Source of the DNA: Heterodera schachtii | Lineage: Eukaryota; Nematoda; Chromadorea; Rhabditida; Heteroderidae | DNA length: 64,000 nucleotides | Assembly: GCA_023374025.1 (NCBI GenBank) | Contig: SIJG01000003.1 | Span: forward strand, 2,634,416 to 2,698,415 | Direction: 5' to 3' | Shown: piece after piece, positions 21,401 to 33,500 of the stretch | Numbering within the stretch: the first letter of the stretch is position 1 | Layout: every line of letters begins with the position of its first letter | Made by a program: the position numbers and the translations under genes | Notes under the pieces: generated by a model | Databases searched by the model: none | What the model was told of the DNA's origin: nothing | Seen by the model: the letters and a program-made list of their open reading frames with translations, nothing else

Positions 21401-22570
21401 TCAATAAATATAAATATTTTCTGATTAGAAATTGAATTGAGCGGGACTGGTCCGGGAATTTCGGGTTTCCCAGGTCCCCCGGGCCTGGAAGAAAAAAAAA
21501 AATTTTTTTTTTGACGCCCCTCCCGTTTTTTTTACTACAAAATGGCGTTCTATCTGTATGGCTATTTTCACATAGATGGTCGTCACGATGTACAAACAGT
21601 GTCAATTGGTGCACGGCGACCTCAGCGAGTTCAACTTGCTCTACCACATGGACACCGTTTACGTGATTGACCTTGCCCAGGCCATGGACATTTCCCACCC
21701 GTCCTCGCTGCGCTTCCTCCACCGGGACATCAGTCAGTTCGGTGATGGGCATAAACGGCGAATTTTGTTCGAAATTTCGTCAACGTATAAAACCAATGGA
21801 ATTCTCCTGACTCGTGGAAACAATTATATGGGTTTTCAGAGTCACTGATCACCTGACATTCAGCCCGGGATTTGAAATTGGTCAAATTAAGTGTCAAATT
21901 TGTGATCCGAGATTCTGAAAACCCCTTCCACTCTCTCATAAACATGTTTTCAGGACTTTTTTTAAATTTCTTCATCAAGATGGGGGGGGGGGGTTGCCGC
22001 CCGAAATAAATGATACAAATATTTCTGGTTCCCATTCAGCGAATGTTTTGAACTTTTTTGGTCGCATTGGCTGTGACCCGTTGCCCACGCCACACGCATT
22101 CTTTCACGAAGTTACCGACATTGTATTCGACCCGAACAAAAATTTGTATGTTCAGGTGGGTAATTTTTCCAAAAAGTTTTTTGCTCATTTGGTTCTTTTT
22201 AATTTTTGTAAAAATCCATTTTTGGTATTTTTTTCGATACGAATCGAACTCGGCTTATTTTTAACTAAATAAACAAATGAATTCATTCAAAAACGGTTAA
22301 AGAATTTTCTCAAAATTTTTTAGGACATGTCAAGAAAAAATTCTTTTTTTTTTAATTTTGATTACAATTTTCTCTAAAAATTTTCCAACAAATCGACGGA
22401 CTTCAGAATTTTTTTCTAATTCCCCTCCTCCACAGGTGGAGTCTTTCGAGCGCGAGAATCGGAACATGGACTTGAAGGGGGCGAAGGCGTCGCCAGCAAA
22501 TTACGAGCTCCATTTACACCAGCAGGAGAGCACAGGCCGAGCGGATTCGCCTTCACGGCCTTACAATTGA
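18481..22570 (+). CDS. riok-3: RIO kinase 3 (atypical serine/threonine kinase), 8 exons
   Basis: Exons 18481-18591, 18944-19325, 19927-20259, 20597-20984, 21226-21385, 21576-21741, 22040-22155 and 22436-22570 join in phase to 596 aa. The N-terminal region ([14 protein letters not shown]) is RIOK3-specific, followed by [12 protein letters not shown] and the linker [19 protein letters not shown]. The RIO domain spans about residues 270-545: flexible P-loop [17 protein letters not shown]-binding Lys in [11 protein letters not shown], the RIO block [20 protein letters not shown], catalytic loop [12 protein letters not shown] and metal-binding DLAQ in [12 protein letters not shown] 50-residue E/G-rich insertion sits after the P-loop. 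RIOK3 acts in late 40S ribosome maturation in the cytoplasm. All catalytic residues are present. A dead partial copy lies upstream. Confidence 0.94.
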
Positions 22571-23149
22571 ACACGAAACGAAGAAAAACAAAGAATGAAT
22601 GGACAATTGGAAGAATTTATAAACCGAAACAAAACACAACCTCCACTTTTTCAACAACAAAAAAAATTAGAAGTCGGGTTTACCCCTCCCCAAATCTCTG
22701 AAAAAATAACTGTAAATGAATTAGGGATTCATTATTTGCGACCCCGAAAACTTTGGGAATTATTTGTCAAAACGGGGAAAAACCCGACTATTGCCAAATG
22801 CATTGGCTAAACACACTGTCATTTTTAATATTTTGTCAAATTGTTTAGTGTTAAAAGATTTACATGATGGATAGGTTGGAGGCATATTTACTATAAAATT
22901 TGAAGCATCAAAATATTCAATTAAAGCATCCTAAAATTCAATAGAATTTAAATGGGGGGGGGGAAGGAAATGAATCGCGAATCCGTCAACATTTTTGTCG
23001 TCATTGAGGTAGATTTTGTAAATTCCCTGCGGCAAAGGCCGGTTCGTTGTCGTCCTGTGGTTCTGGCGCCAGTGGAGTTAATCCGCCGTCAGCGCGTCGT
23101 CCAGCTCACTTCATTGAAAACTTCTGTTCCATCTCATTGATTTGCCAGT
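22571..23149. other. Intergenic region downstream of riok-3
   Basis: The riok-3 3' flank (the part to about 22610 is repeated inverted near 16270) and AT-rich sequence. A G-run lies at 22953-22962. No exon is supported. Confidence 0.4.
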
Positions 23150-23345
23150 CAACGCCTCCTTTTCCCAATTCACATTTGTTCTGATTATGCTTACCTAACC
23201 GGGCAGCGGATAATGAACATTCTGCGAGGAGAACCAACAGGCTTCATTCGCCATTTTTCGATTCTTGAAAGGATCATCTTTTCCTTGTCCGTTCGTTAAC
23301 AATTTCAAAAGGCGGCACAGTGACACGAAGAGCCACCGTAAAAAC
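23150..23345 (-). pseudogene. Degenerate last exon of an F-box-like family member
   Basis: The minus strand resembles the exon at 23490-23680 in order and wording: the segment for APFELFNKRTGEKMSL is still traceable near 23310, and a CPIN-like segment near 23200, but stops and indels interrupt it. This looks like a tandem duplicate decayed beyond use. Confidence 0.6.
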
Positions 23346-23489
23346 AATAATAAAATTCCAAGATTTCTATATATGTATGTATGTATTTTAATTTATTTGA
23401 ATTAAATAAAAATTTATTTACATATTTATTTCCAAAAATCAACAAATGGTAAAATTACATATACGGTAAATTAAATCAAAATTTTTTCC

Positions 23490-24682
23490 ATTGGTCACAA
23501 ATTTGCCAGTCAATCGCCTCCTTTTCCCATCACACCCATTCATTCAGATCGCGGTTAATCGGGCAGCGGACCAACAACATTTGACGAGCAGAACCATGCT
23601 TCATGCGCCATTTGTCGACCCGTGAAAGGGACATTTTTTCCCCGGTACGTTTGTTAAACAATTCAAAAGGCGCCACAGTGACGCCAAGAGCCACCGTAAA
23701 AACAATGACATAATTGACAGCAGAAGTGGCATTTTCGAAATGCTAAAACCAAAATAACAAAAATTATTACAAAAAACTGACTATATTGCATAAAATTATT
23801 AACACCGTTTTAAGCATTTCTATTTTTTGTCTTCCATATTCAGATAGATCAGCACAGACGACAATTTTGGCGAATTGTCCGGCCGAGGCGACAAAAGCCA
23901 GTGCGCCAGTGATTGTCCATCATTTGCGGAGGAACTGTTATCGGGCGGAAAGTCGGGGAAGAAGTGGTGTCCAAAGGGGACTTGGACAACGCGAAGTGAT
24001 GGACAATTGGCGAAGGATGGGCGTTCGTCAATAGGCAAATCAACGAAAATGTGTTCGTCCATGAGGCGGAAACGGCCAATGCCAACGTTTGCAAAAGACA
24101 AGCCGCCAATGTTGTCTTGAAGCATTGGCCAATGGTTGCGCAAAAACCACATTAGCGGCCATCCATTGCCGCAATGGACAAATTAATGTTCAAATGGGCG
24201 AACAGTGGATGAAAACGGCGGAGAAAAGCGATGACATTTTGGTCGACATAACTGAAAAAGAAGGAACATAATCACAGCATTGATCAATTAAATTCCCACT
24301 CGATGGCAAGACATCAAATCTGATTATCTTTTGGCGGCGGTGTTTTCGGTATTGGCAAAGATTTCTGTTTGAAATTCACAATTTCCATTTCCTCCATGCC
24401 CTGCTTTTCAATAAATGCCCATTTCCTATTCTTGAAATGCTCATCCGCACGGCATTCAAAGCGGGGACTTATCAGTGCTATTTCGAGTCCGTTTTGAGCC
24501 GGCGTAAGCAATTCGAACACTGCCAACCAAGTGTCTGTCGGAATGAAACTGGAACGAAAACCAAAAATGAAAATTTTGCTTTTTAAGATTACATTGAGGC
24601 CGTTTTCTTGAACATGGCGCTGAAGCACTGCCAAAGGGAGGCGCAATACCGGGTGCAGGCTAGTAGAGTTATCGAATGGCAT
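23490..24682 (-). pseudogene. F-box-like family member, frameshifted
   Basis: Minus-strand blocks follow the order of the genes at 26828 and 60819. An F-box-like segment (DTWLAVFELLTPAQNGLEIA, near 24480-24550) is followed by a segment YVDQNVIAFLRRFHPLF (near 24210-24265), then NHWPML and SFANCPSLRVVQVPF (23830-24140), and a final exon APFELFNKRTGEKMSL ... LLVRCPINRDLNEWV (23500-23680). A stop interrupts between DGR and WFLRN near 24150, consistent with a one-base loss, and the block before PPPKDNQI also ends early. I call it a pseudogene, though an unusual intron could account for one of the breaks. Confidence 0.65.
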
Positions 24683-24719
24683 TAAGAAAACGAGAAATCT
24701 AAAAAATTTATAACAAAAA

Positions 24720-24783
24720 AACCCGGAAAAGCTTAAGCCTAGGCTTAGGCTTAAGCCTAATCAAGCCAAAGCTTTTCCGGGTT
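24720..24783. repeat. Short perfect-armed hairpin with TTAGGC-like loop
   Basis: ACCCGGAAAAGCTT and AAGCTTTTCCGGGT form the arms. The loop AAGCCTAGGCTTAGGCTTAAG contains TTAGGC and GCCTAA, the nematode telomere repeat unit and its complement. Only one or two units are present. Confidence 0.6.
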
Positions 24784-25698
24784 AGAGTTTTTGGTCAAAA
24801 TTGGTGTCATAACCGTTTCCAGCGACCTCGAAACCCTCTAAAACATGTGATTTAGAGTTTTGTTCAAATTAGGATTCGGGGTTCGGAATCTCGCAAAATA
24901 AAGGTCCTATTCGTGTTCAGCGCCACAATTTACCATAGAAAAGCTATTTAAAAGGTGTGCCTTATAACGTTTTCTATTGTGCGGCCAGTTGAGTCCCGGC
25001 TGGGTTTAGCACTCCAATCCCTTCACTTTTTTAGCTTTTTTCCAACCAATTTCTAACCTTTTTACATCGATTCTGACTGTTTTTAAGCATTTTTGAGTCT
25101 GGGCCCTATGATTAATATTTTCCGAGGGTTTTTATATAACGACATACACCGAATTTATCATCCAGCAACGGAACACAACTTCCATTTTTCTAAAAAAAAA
25201 ATTTTTATAGGCGGGTTTAACCACCAATAATTTGTTATTTTTAATGCGATTTGCTAACAGTTTTTTTGTCAAAAAATGACTCAATTTTGCGCAAATTTTA
25301 TATTTTCGTGATAAAATAGTGACATTCCGCCATAAAATTTCAAAATTTTTGAATAATTTTAAGAAATCAGAACAAAATTTGGTCACTACCCCAAAATCAG
25401 AACATTTCTGATAAATAAGAACAAGTTGAAGCCCTGGTTTCGGCCCCTACACAAATATTTTTTTTTATATTTCAGAATAAAGAAACTCTTTGTCGTCCAA
25501 ATCCAATAAAAAACTTGGTATTATTCGAAAGCTTAACATGTTTAGAACCTTTTTCTAAATAATATTGAATTCGGCTTCCCCAACCATGAAAACCTTCACA
25601 TAAACTTGTTTTCACGACTTTTTAGAACAAAAAGAGGGCTAAAGTTTATTACCGATAATCCAATTAACCCAATTCAAATTGTTGGTATTTAATTTTAG
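24784..25698. other. Intergenic region with family 2 repeat fragments
   Basis: At 24820-24905 and 25560-25625 are pieces of the family 2 foldback repeat (CCAGCGACCTCGAAACCCTC and GAAAACC...ACTTGTTTTCACGAC). No convincing coding exon. Confidence 0.4.
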
Positions 25699-25789
25699 GC
25701 TTTTTCGTCCCAAGCGGAAGAAGAATGAGAATAAAAAGAAGATGAAGCGGGCCAAAGCATTGAAACGTCGTCGGACTGCGCGGAAATGA
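25699..25789 (+). CDS. Orphan terminal exon encoding a very basic tail
   Basis: A TTTTAG acceptor precedes an open stretch reading LFRPKRKKNENKKKMKRA and then ALKRRRTARK before TGA at 25787-25789, followed by an AT-rich 3' flank. The composition is that of a nucleolar or ribosome-biogenesis C-terminus. No compatible upstream exon was found nearby; an alternative last exon of riok-3 cannot be excluded, but I see no donor for it. Confidence 0.35.
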
Positions 25790-26827
25790 ATTAATTAATT
25801 ATAATTGAGAAATGATCGATGATCTGATACTATTGGAATTTGATTTGATGCTCATTAATTCTCTCATCAGAAATGTTTTTGTTGATTCTTTCGTTGGAAC
25901 AATGCAGATAAATAATATCCAGTAACAACAACAGCAACATTAACAACGAGAGTTATCAGAAATCATGGGTTTCAATGGGAAAAAATCGCGCATTTTTTTT
26001 GCCAAAAAGAAAACGGGTTCATTCAGACAAATAGCAAAATTGGACTAGGATATGGCAAAAATAATTTAAAAAATCGGGTTGCTTGTGGCCATAACTTGAC
26101 ATTTTGATGCCCCAAAATTTAAAGTGTTCTAACTTTTTTCCAAATTATATTCGCTTGAAAAAAAGATATGTATGATGTGTGATGCAAAAATGGCCAGATA
26201 AATTCAAATTTTTTTAGGTTTTTTGGCTTGAGCTAAGTTTTTTGAAATTTTGCAGGCTAAAAGGGACTGTCAGGCCTTTAAAACCATAGCATGGCTTATT
26301 TAATTTGAATTAAAATTAAAGAAATTCTGTTAAAATGATGGCCGACTCCGACTTTACCCACTCCAAATTGCAACGCGAATATTTTAGTATAAAAATGCCT
26401 CTTTTCTTCCCCTCCTCCTCATTCCATTCATTCATTCTTCCTACATTTTCCGGTCATTTTGCTGCTGCAAATGTCTTCAGAAATTCTGTACGTTTGTTAT
26501 ATTTCCTTTTTGCAGGCGTTTCGCATTAAATTTTGCTCAAATTGTTACAAGAATTTGTGAGACAAAAATTTCAAAAGCATTTTTGAAAGATTAGCTTTTT
26601 TGGACGCTAAAACTTCTTTGGATTCCCTCGCTTTGATCTTTTTCCGTTCCATTAATTCATTTCACCAATTCATTTTCAGTTTGTCTGCCTTGGTTCTTCT
26701 GTTGGTCGATTTTGCCACCATTCTTTTTGGTTCTTTTTTGACCATGTCAAAAAACGACGACGCCCTCACAAAAACGAAATGTAAAATAAATTAAACGAGA
26801 TTTCGTAAAAATTCTTCAATTTTTCAG
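25790..26827. other. 5' flank of F-box-like gene, resembling 60365-60818
   Basis: From about 26380 this flank resembles the flank of the paralogue at 60.8 kb, including ATGTCTTCAGAAATTCT (26471 here, 60456 there) and a second block ATGTCAAAAAACGACGACGC. These may be 5' exons, but I could not find a phase-consistent join from either block to the F-box exon, so no CDS is drawn. Confidence 0.45.
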
Positions 26828-28035
26828 CTTTATCTGCGGCGACTGTTGGCTTTTGGTGTTCGATTTTCTTGCGCCTTCTCAACTCGGCCTCGAAATTGCA
26901 CTGATCAACCGCCGCTTTGACTGCATCGTCGACGAACACTTCAAGACACGCAAATGGAAATTGGGCGGCATGCGAATTTGCCACAAAATTGGAGAGAATG
27001 GCACCAAGCAATTGCAAATTGTCAATTCCGATGCAAATCCATTGCCAATTCCGCAAAATCCGTTGCCCAACAAAGTCATCGGATTCAGACGCATTCAGAT
27101 CCAGTATGATTGATTAAATTTGATTTGCTTTGTGACCATTATACATATTTTCGGCTTTTCAGTTACATCGATCAAAATGTCATCGCATTTCTCCGCCGTT
27201 TTCACCGTGTTTTTCGCCATTTGTTCAATGGATTTGTACATTCACACGGACAATGAGCGCATTTTGGACTACTTTTTGCTCAACATTTGGCCAATGTTTC
27301 GTCATTCAATGCGTCTGATGATTTTGAACTCCATCGCTTTTCGCCGACTGCGCCAATTGACCGCCCCGTCACTGCTCAGCGACTGTCCATCACTTCGCTT
27401 TGTCTCTTTCAAAGAAGCCATTCTGCCCGCTTTTCCGCCTGATGAAAGTGCCAATGCTTCGGATGCCCAAGCGCTGGCCAAATGGCTGTTCACGCCCCGT
27501 ACGGATGGTCTGCTCAAGTGGGTCGGAAGCGTTTCACCGGATCAATGGTCTTCAACGATGGAACAGCTGAAAACGGTGGAGCATTCCTCATATTTAATTG
27601 GTTTTTTTTTGTCACATTTTTAGGCATTTTCCAATGCTTCTTCACCAATTACTTACCGCATTTCCTTGACGCTTTCGTCCACTTCAATTGACTCCGTTGT
27701 GCCATTTGATGATCTGATCAACGAAGGGACTGGGGAGAAATTGACACTGGAACAAAATGACACAAATGATTGTTGGCTCAGCCGTTGTCCAATTGCATGG
27801 GATGAGCGAAATTGGGAAAATGTGGCGGATGAAATTCTTGATGGAACGAACCCAATTTCGATTGTGCTCAGTGATGGCGGATTCGACGACGGGTGAACAA
27901 TTTTAAAATGCTAATTAAAGGGTAATACTAATCGAATCATCGTTTTTCAGTCTTCTTCTCGACGCCGCTTCTCCCGGGCCAAGTGATCAGTATAAGAAAG
28001 GGATTAACCAATTGATTGGTGACGAAATTGTCTGA
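26828..28035 (+). pseudogene. F-box-like family gene, copy A, with a frame break
   Basis: Exons 26828-27103, 27163-27575, 27624-27892 and 27951-28035 are recognisable. The first carries an F-box-like segment FICGDCWLLVFDFLAPSQ (residues 1-45). The next begins YIDQNVIAFLRRFH but must shift one base to continue as DLYIHTDNERILDYFLLNIW. The third ends in WDERNWENVADEI and the last in LLLDAASPGPSDQ. I recall this architecture from large cyst-nematode gene families whose F-box would recruit substrates to SCF ubiquitin ligases, but the substrate is unknown. The same break occurs in copy B, so it is either an inherited inactivation or a real feature of the gene, such as an unseen intron. The 5' end is unresolved. 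Confidence 0.6.
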
Positions 28036-28842
28036 CCGAAATGATTTTGGCACTTTGCCATTTAATATTTGCCTAATTGTTTGTCTGTTTGTATTTGACC
28101 TTTGCTTGCTCGCAAATGCGTCCATTTCCAATGTATTTTATGTGTGTGTAATAATTCATTAATTGTGAGTAATTATTCGTTGATAAAATGGCTAATCATA
28201 AAAACGGTAAAAGCTGAGCATATTCGCGGTCCAACACAATAAATGCTTTGGCACAACAAATTCCTGCTGACCTTTTAAAACCAGTCATGGACGGTAAAAA
28301 AGAAAAAAAATCAAAAACAAAACGCCATTTCATTCAATGTTTTTCATTTGTTAGAGACATGAAAATAGTACGCTAAAATGAGAGAAAAAGAAATGCAAAT
28401 TTTTTGCACCCCATTTTTGTAAGGTCCTAGGCCCAATTCTTAACCAAAATACTGAAACATTATAGATTTTTTTGTTTTCTATCATTGGTCAAAAGTTGAT
28501 AACAATTTTTAGTAAGAACAAAAGTTCTTCTTATCCGATTGAATGTTGTTTTTACTAATTAAAAGGAAGAGATAGTACATATAATTGAGAGAAATAAAGA
28601 TAAAAAGTAAAGGCAACAGAACGCCAATAATTATCCATAAAATATTTTTTGCCGCTTTTTTTTTCCTTTTTATCGTCCATGGGCCACGCCGAAAAACCCG
28701 CGCCGAACCGTTGCGGCGAACTGGGGGTTCCCTCCGAAAACTTCAGAAAACATATTTTGACATTAAAAATTTAAAAAATACAATTCAAAAAGATGTGATC
28801 TGATGTTTTATCAATTTATCCACTTTACTATTAACTTTTGAT
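28036..28842. other. Intergenic AT-rich region
   Basis: The 3' flank (28036-28240) resembles 62511-62770 after copy B (for example TTTGACCTTTGCTTGCTCGC), so the duplication extends beyond the coding part. A GC-rich patch at 28680-28740 has foldback-like words but no clear partner arm. Confidence 0.45.
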
Positions 28843-28860
28843 TTGATGCAAAATTCGCAT

Positions 28861-29004
28861 AAAATGACCGGACCGCCGTTGAGCCGTAAACGGCGTGGGG
28901 CGGTGCCCACGCGCATCGAACAATTGGAGCGCATGTTGGACATGACAAAATTCATCGACCAATTGAAACGTCTGATCGACCAGCCGATTAAGTGCCTGAT
29001 TTTG
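28861..29004 (+). CDS. Possible basic helical exon, unassigned
   Basis: An ATG at 28861 opens MTGPPLSRKRRGAVPTRIEQ followed by an amphipathic helical stretch LERMLDMTKFIDQLKRLIDQ, with GC content higher than its surroundings. No clear donor follows and the frame runs into non-coding-like sequence. It may be a single exon of an unknown gene or a fragment. Confidence 0.3.
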
Positions 29005-29587
29005 GATTTTTTTCTAGTTTTGCTTTCTAAATTTAGAATCCCTGGCACTCTGTCAATTGGGCCGGGCCAGGCACGGAACAAGCAAATCCCCGGAAAAGCC
29101 AAGCGTGACCTTCTCTCAGTTGAAGTTGGTTTTAGCCGGCTAATACTGAAGAATTTGTTGTCCCGACGGAAAATAAATTAAAAATTTTCTTTTCCATTTT
29201 TTAGTGTAGAACTCCGAAGCTGATTTCATACAAAACACCTAAAATTTCAATTTTATGGAATTTCACAATTATGTACGTATCCATTCCAAATGACCACTTT
29301 TGGATCTTACAATGATTCTGACTAATTTTGCTTGTTTTTTAATCATTTTTAAAATAAAAATTCCATTTTGAAATAAAAAATCTTTGGTTTTTCAGATTCT
29401 CGGCTCAAATTCGTATTCAGCACTTTTTTTTACAATAAAAAAATCGAAAAACAAATTTTTAATTTTTTTTTTTGTCGGGATACCAATTGTCCAGTATATT
29501 ACCTCTATCCGGGCACTCACTGTCACGTCAATTTAATAATTCGCCATTTTTTTTTGCCAGGACATTTGGAGTGAACGTGCCGATCGG

Positions 29588-30356
29588 ATGGCGGACACCA
29601 GCGCCCTGTACAACACCAGCGACATCGGCGAGCGCAAATGGCTGCTCGATTTGTTGATGGAGGAGTCGGACCCGGACTCGGGCGGCGAGGAGCACATCAC
29701 GGAGCAGGACTTGAAGGAAATTGTCAAGGTTTGGCATTGGACAAGGAAATTTCCAACAAAAATGCCATAAAATTGCCAATTAATGAACATGGTTTTATTG
29801 TCAGATTCATCACAAGCGCAGGAAGTTCCAAAAGGAGTACCACAGGTGCGTCATTTTGTTGGCACATTTTGTTTTTTGGTCCTGGGATTGGCAATTGTTT
29901 AGGTAGGCGTCGGCAGAAAAATTAGTCGTCATAATTTTTTTTGAAACAACTTGCTTAAAAATGAGGGGTTTTAAATTGAAAGCTGTTCAAAAAAAGATTT
30001 CGACTGGATATTTTTTGGGAACACAAATTTAACTCAGTGATATACTTAAAAAATGATACATCCGATTTATACCCGTATATTAGAAAAGTAACGAATTTTT
30101 TAAGAGGGATTTTCGTCGAATAGGTAAAAAAAATTTCATTTTGGCAATCTCCCGAATCCTTTAGATTTTTTGCACAATTTACCGACGAATAAAATCGTAC
30201 TTTCGAATTTTTATCAGTCTCATTTTCAGTGACCTGACTAATTCACAGTACACATATTATGGGGCCGGACTGATCAGTGCGTTCGACCGTTTCTCCGAAA
30301 ATCAGAAGAATGTGCGGAAGGAATTTGAAGTTGGCACCAAAGAAAATGACAAATGA
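29588..30356 (+). CDS. Unassigned 102-aa protein, 3 exons
   Basis: Exons 29588-29728, 29805-29845 and 30230-30356 join in phase. Features are an acidic N-terminal half (DIGERKWLLDLLMEESDPDS, GGEEHITEQDLKEIVK), a basic turn IHHKRRKFQKEYH, and a Tyr-rich C-terminal segment NSQYTYYGAGLISAFDRFSE ending EVGTKENDK. No signal peptide or membrane segment is seen. It looks like a small conserved intracellular protein, but I do not recognise the family. Just upstream, the sequence preserves a former longer start (frame of FGVNVPIGW) whose ATG is AGG here and which is off-frame by a lost base. The inverted copy at 16629-17351 keeps that longer start but lacks exon 2. Confidence 0.6.
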
Positions 30357-30529
30357 TGAGTGAGCAATTTCAACCAGATTTTGTGATACTGTTTTTTTTG
30401 TACAAAGATTTTTTGTCAATTGTTTTCCTTTTTTGTTCATATGTTTACCGAACCGTCCAATATTTTCGTTGAATATTTTATTTGACGCAAAGTTTTGCTG
30501 TCTCAATTCGCTTTTTTGACATTTTTACC

Positions 30530-33500
30530 ATGGGAATGACACGGCCAATGTTGGTTTCTGCCGCAATGGATGCCACCATTCGGGTAAGATTTTTCAAATA
30601 ATAGATTGGTTGTGAATTTGGTCTCGTGTCCTTTCTACATGCCAAGAATTCAAGAAACTAAAATTTAAACGCGGCATTTTGTCTAACGCATTCGGATGCC
30701 AATCTTTTCCTCATTCGAATTTAGGATTTTGTTGAAATGCGAGTTTTATTGACCATTCGCATTAAATCATTGCGAAAAATGTTCAGATTTGGGACGTTGC
30801 ATCGCAGAAACAGTTGGAGGCACTCCCCTACAAAGTGCGCGTGGACGGTGAAAATTCAATGATTTTAAAGGATTAGGGTGAAAATTTCGTAAACAAATTT
30901 CTATGATGTTTTTGAAATCCATGAAATTTATTTCCAAATTTGGCGTTTCCCTTTCTTTCCTCCGATTTCATGTCCATTTTTTTGACAGGAATCCCAGGTG
31001 AACAACATTTGCATTACTCCCGACGGTGCCCAATTGCTCGTCGGCGCATGGCAAAACATTCGTTTTTACGATTTGCAATGTCCAACCGCGCAAGGACTAC
31101 ACACATTTTCGTAAGAGAACCAAAAAGGGAACGCATTGCCAATTTAGGGTAATTTGGACTCGGCTCCAAATTGGTCAAAAATTCGAACAATTTTGTCCAT
31201 GAATTTGTTTTTTAAGGTTTAATGGACGTTAATAAAAGTTTAACAAATGTACATTATTTTCTCTTTTTTTGCCTGCAGTGTCCATGAGAAAAATGTGACT
31301 TCGGTGGGCTTCCAAGTGGACGGTGCGTGGATGTACACGGGAGGGGAGGATTGCATGGCCAAAGTTGGACATAAAATCCGCAAAATCTAAATCTGGCAAT
31401 GTTTTTTCATTTTTCAGATTTGGGATATGCGCAACAATCAGCTGAATTGTCAGAGGATTTTCCAAGTATGTTGTTGACCAATTCGGGGGACGAGCAGTAG
31501 ATGTACGAACTTTTTGACACTAATTGTTGAAGACCGTTGATGGATGGAAAATTAGTGTTCGGCATTTTAAATAAAGCATGGACCTGGATCTAGGAAAACT
31601 CTAGGCCTAGATCCATGACATAAATTGTGAGCCAAATGGGTATTTTTAGTACATTTTTTAGCTGCGCAATTTGCTGTCTCTGTTTCAGGTGAACACGCCG
31701 GTGCACTCCGTTGTGCTGCATCCCAACCAGGTGGAACTGATCGTTGCCGACTCCACCGGTGCCATTTATTTGTGGGATTTGCGCTCCGATCGGGACGATT
31801 CGCTGATCACCGAAGTGGACATGTCCGAATTTGTGAGCACATTTCATTATTTTCCAAGCAACGAAAAACCATTTCTTCGTTAAATGAATCCTAACAAATT
31901 AAAAAGTCGACAATTTTTCAATTTTATTGACTAAAATTAAATTAGCGATGTTGTGTTGTCCATTTTTAGGGTTTTTCATAAAATGTTTTTCAAGGTTGTC
32001 CACGTGGACATTGACCAAGTGGGGCGACAGTGTGCGGCGGTGACAAACCGAGGCAATTTGTTTCTGTGGGACGTCAGCCACACGGGGGGGACGATGATGG
32101 TCAGTTTTGAATGGAACCAATTGGGAAATGGGCAAAAATTACCAAAATTGGACTTTTTCAACTGCGTCTGATTTTGGAAAAAACTTGAAAATTTTTGGGC
32201 GTTAAGTAAAATTTTTTTTCGAATTCCCTTATAAAAATTATAATTATTTATTGTCAAAAATTTGACCACATATTTTTGTAGCAATTTTTTGACCAATCGA
32301 AAAAAAAACATTTTGAATACCCAAAAAAAAAAATTTTTTTTATTTTGTTTGTTTTTCAGCAACAACAACAACAACAACAGAATATGCCATTCCATCAACG
32401 CCAACAACAAATGACGGGGGCCGGCGCGGACAAAGAAAACGAAGTGACCGACGATGGCATTGGCATCGGCGGTGGGGCGGAAGACGAACAACAGCAGACG
32501 CAACAGTCCACGGCAGAAAGAAGTAACAAATCGGGCGTTTTAAATTGCTTTCATGGCACTTTTAAAAATCTTTCGAATTTTTTTTGCGATTTTTGGAAAT
32601 TTTCGTCGCTGGGAATAAAGTGAACCCTTGTTTTTTAGTTGAAATTTCATAAAAACACTTACATAAAATTCTTTTTTTTCAGGCTTCTGGTTTTTTATGG
32701 AAATTGGGAACTGGCGATTTTTACCCTGGTAGCAAATGTACTGACATAAACAAATTAAATTGCTTTTAAACATTGTTTAGTTTTGTTGCCGCCGCTGGCG
32801 CCACCCCCGATGGCGGATTTCAATCTGTTCCAAATCCCAACCCAACCCCAACTGTTCCAACAACAGCAGCAGGAGCGGTCCGCCGCCGTGGTAATGCCAC
32901 CGCACCACCACCAACACATTCATCACCATGTGCCGGCCACGCAACTGCAGCAACAGCCGGGTAAATTAAGGACACTGGACAAATTGGCACCGGTGTGGAG
33001 ATACAAATCGCTCGCAAAATTAGAATGTATTTTCGGGGGCAGCTCGTTCCCTTCCCTCAACCCCTAAATTTTTTTTTTAATTTTAAACCGAAATGTTAAA
33101 GTTTAGCAATAAAAGTTTTACCAAGAAAATTTCTGGGATTTTCTTTCGGACATCGGATGCTGAAAAAACATTCCGAAAATAATTTTTTTTGATGGTGGTA
33201 GAAATACGAAGCCGGGAGAAATATTGTTTACGCCATTATACAAATTTTAGGTCCAACAAAGATTCAATTTTGTGGGTATTTGTTAATGTCGCATTCTCAA
33301 ATCAGTGCAACCCTATCTCGTCCATCACCTTCCCCAATTGCAACATCATCAACAACCGCATCACCATCCCGTCGTTGTGCCACCACATGCTCAACCCGTA
33401 CAGCCACACCATCCGCCGCCGTTGGCTGTGCCCCAACCGATGCGTCCGTCGCCGCCGCCCCTTTCAATGCCCGGCGCTGGCGCCACAAAGCATCACCACC

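Noticed and set aside
24089..24271. CRISPR-like or tandem arrays
   Set aside because: Looked for throughout; repeats here are foldback, microsatellite or dispersed, with no regular spacer array.
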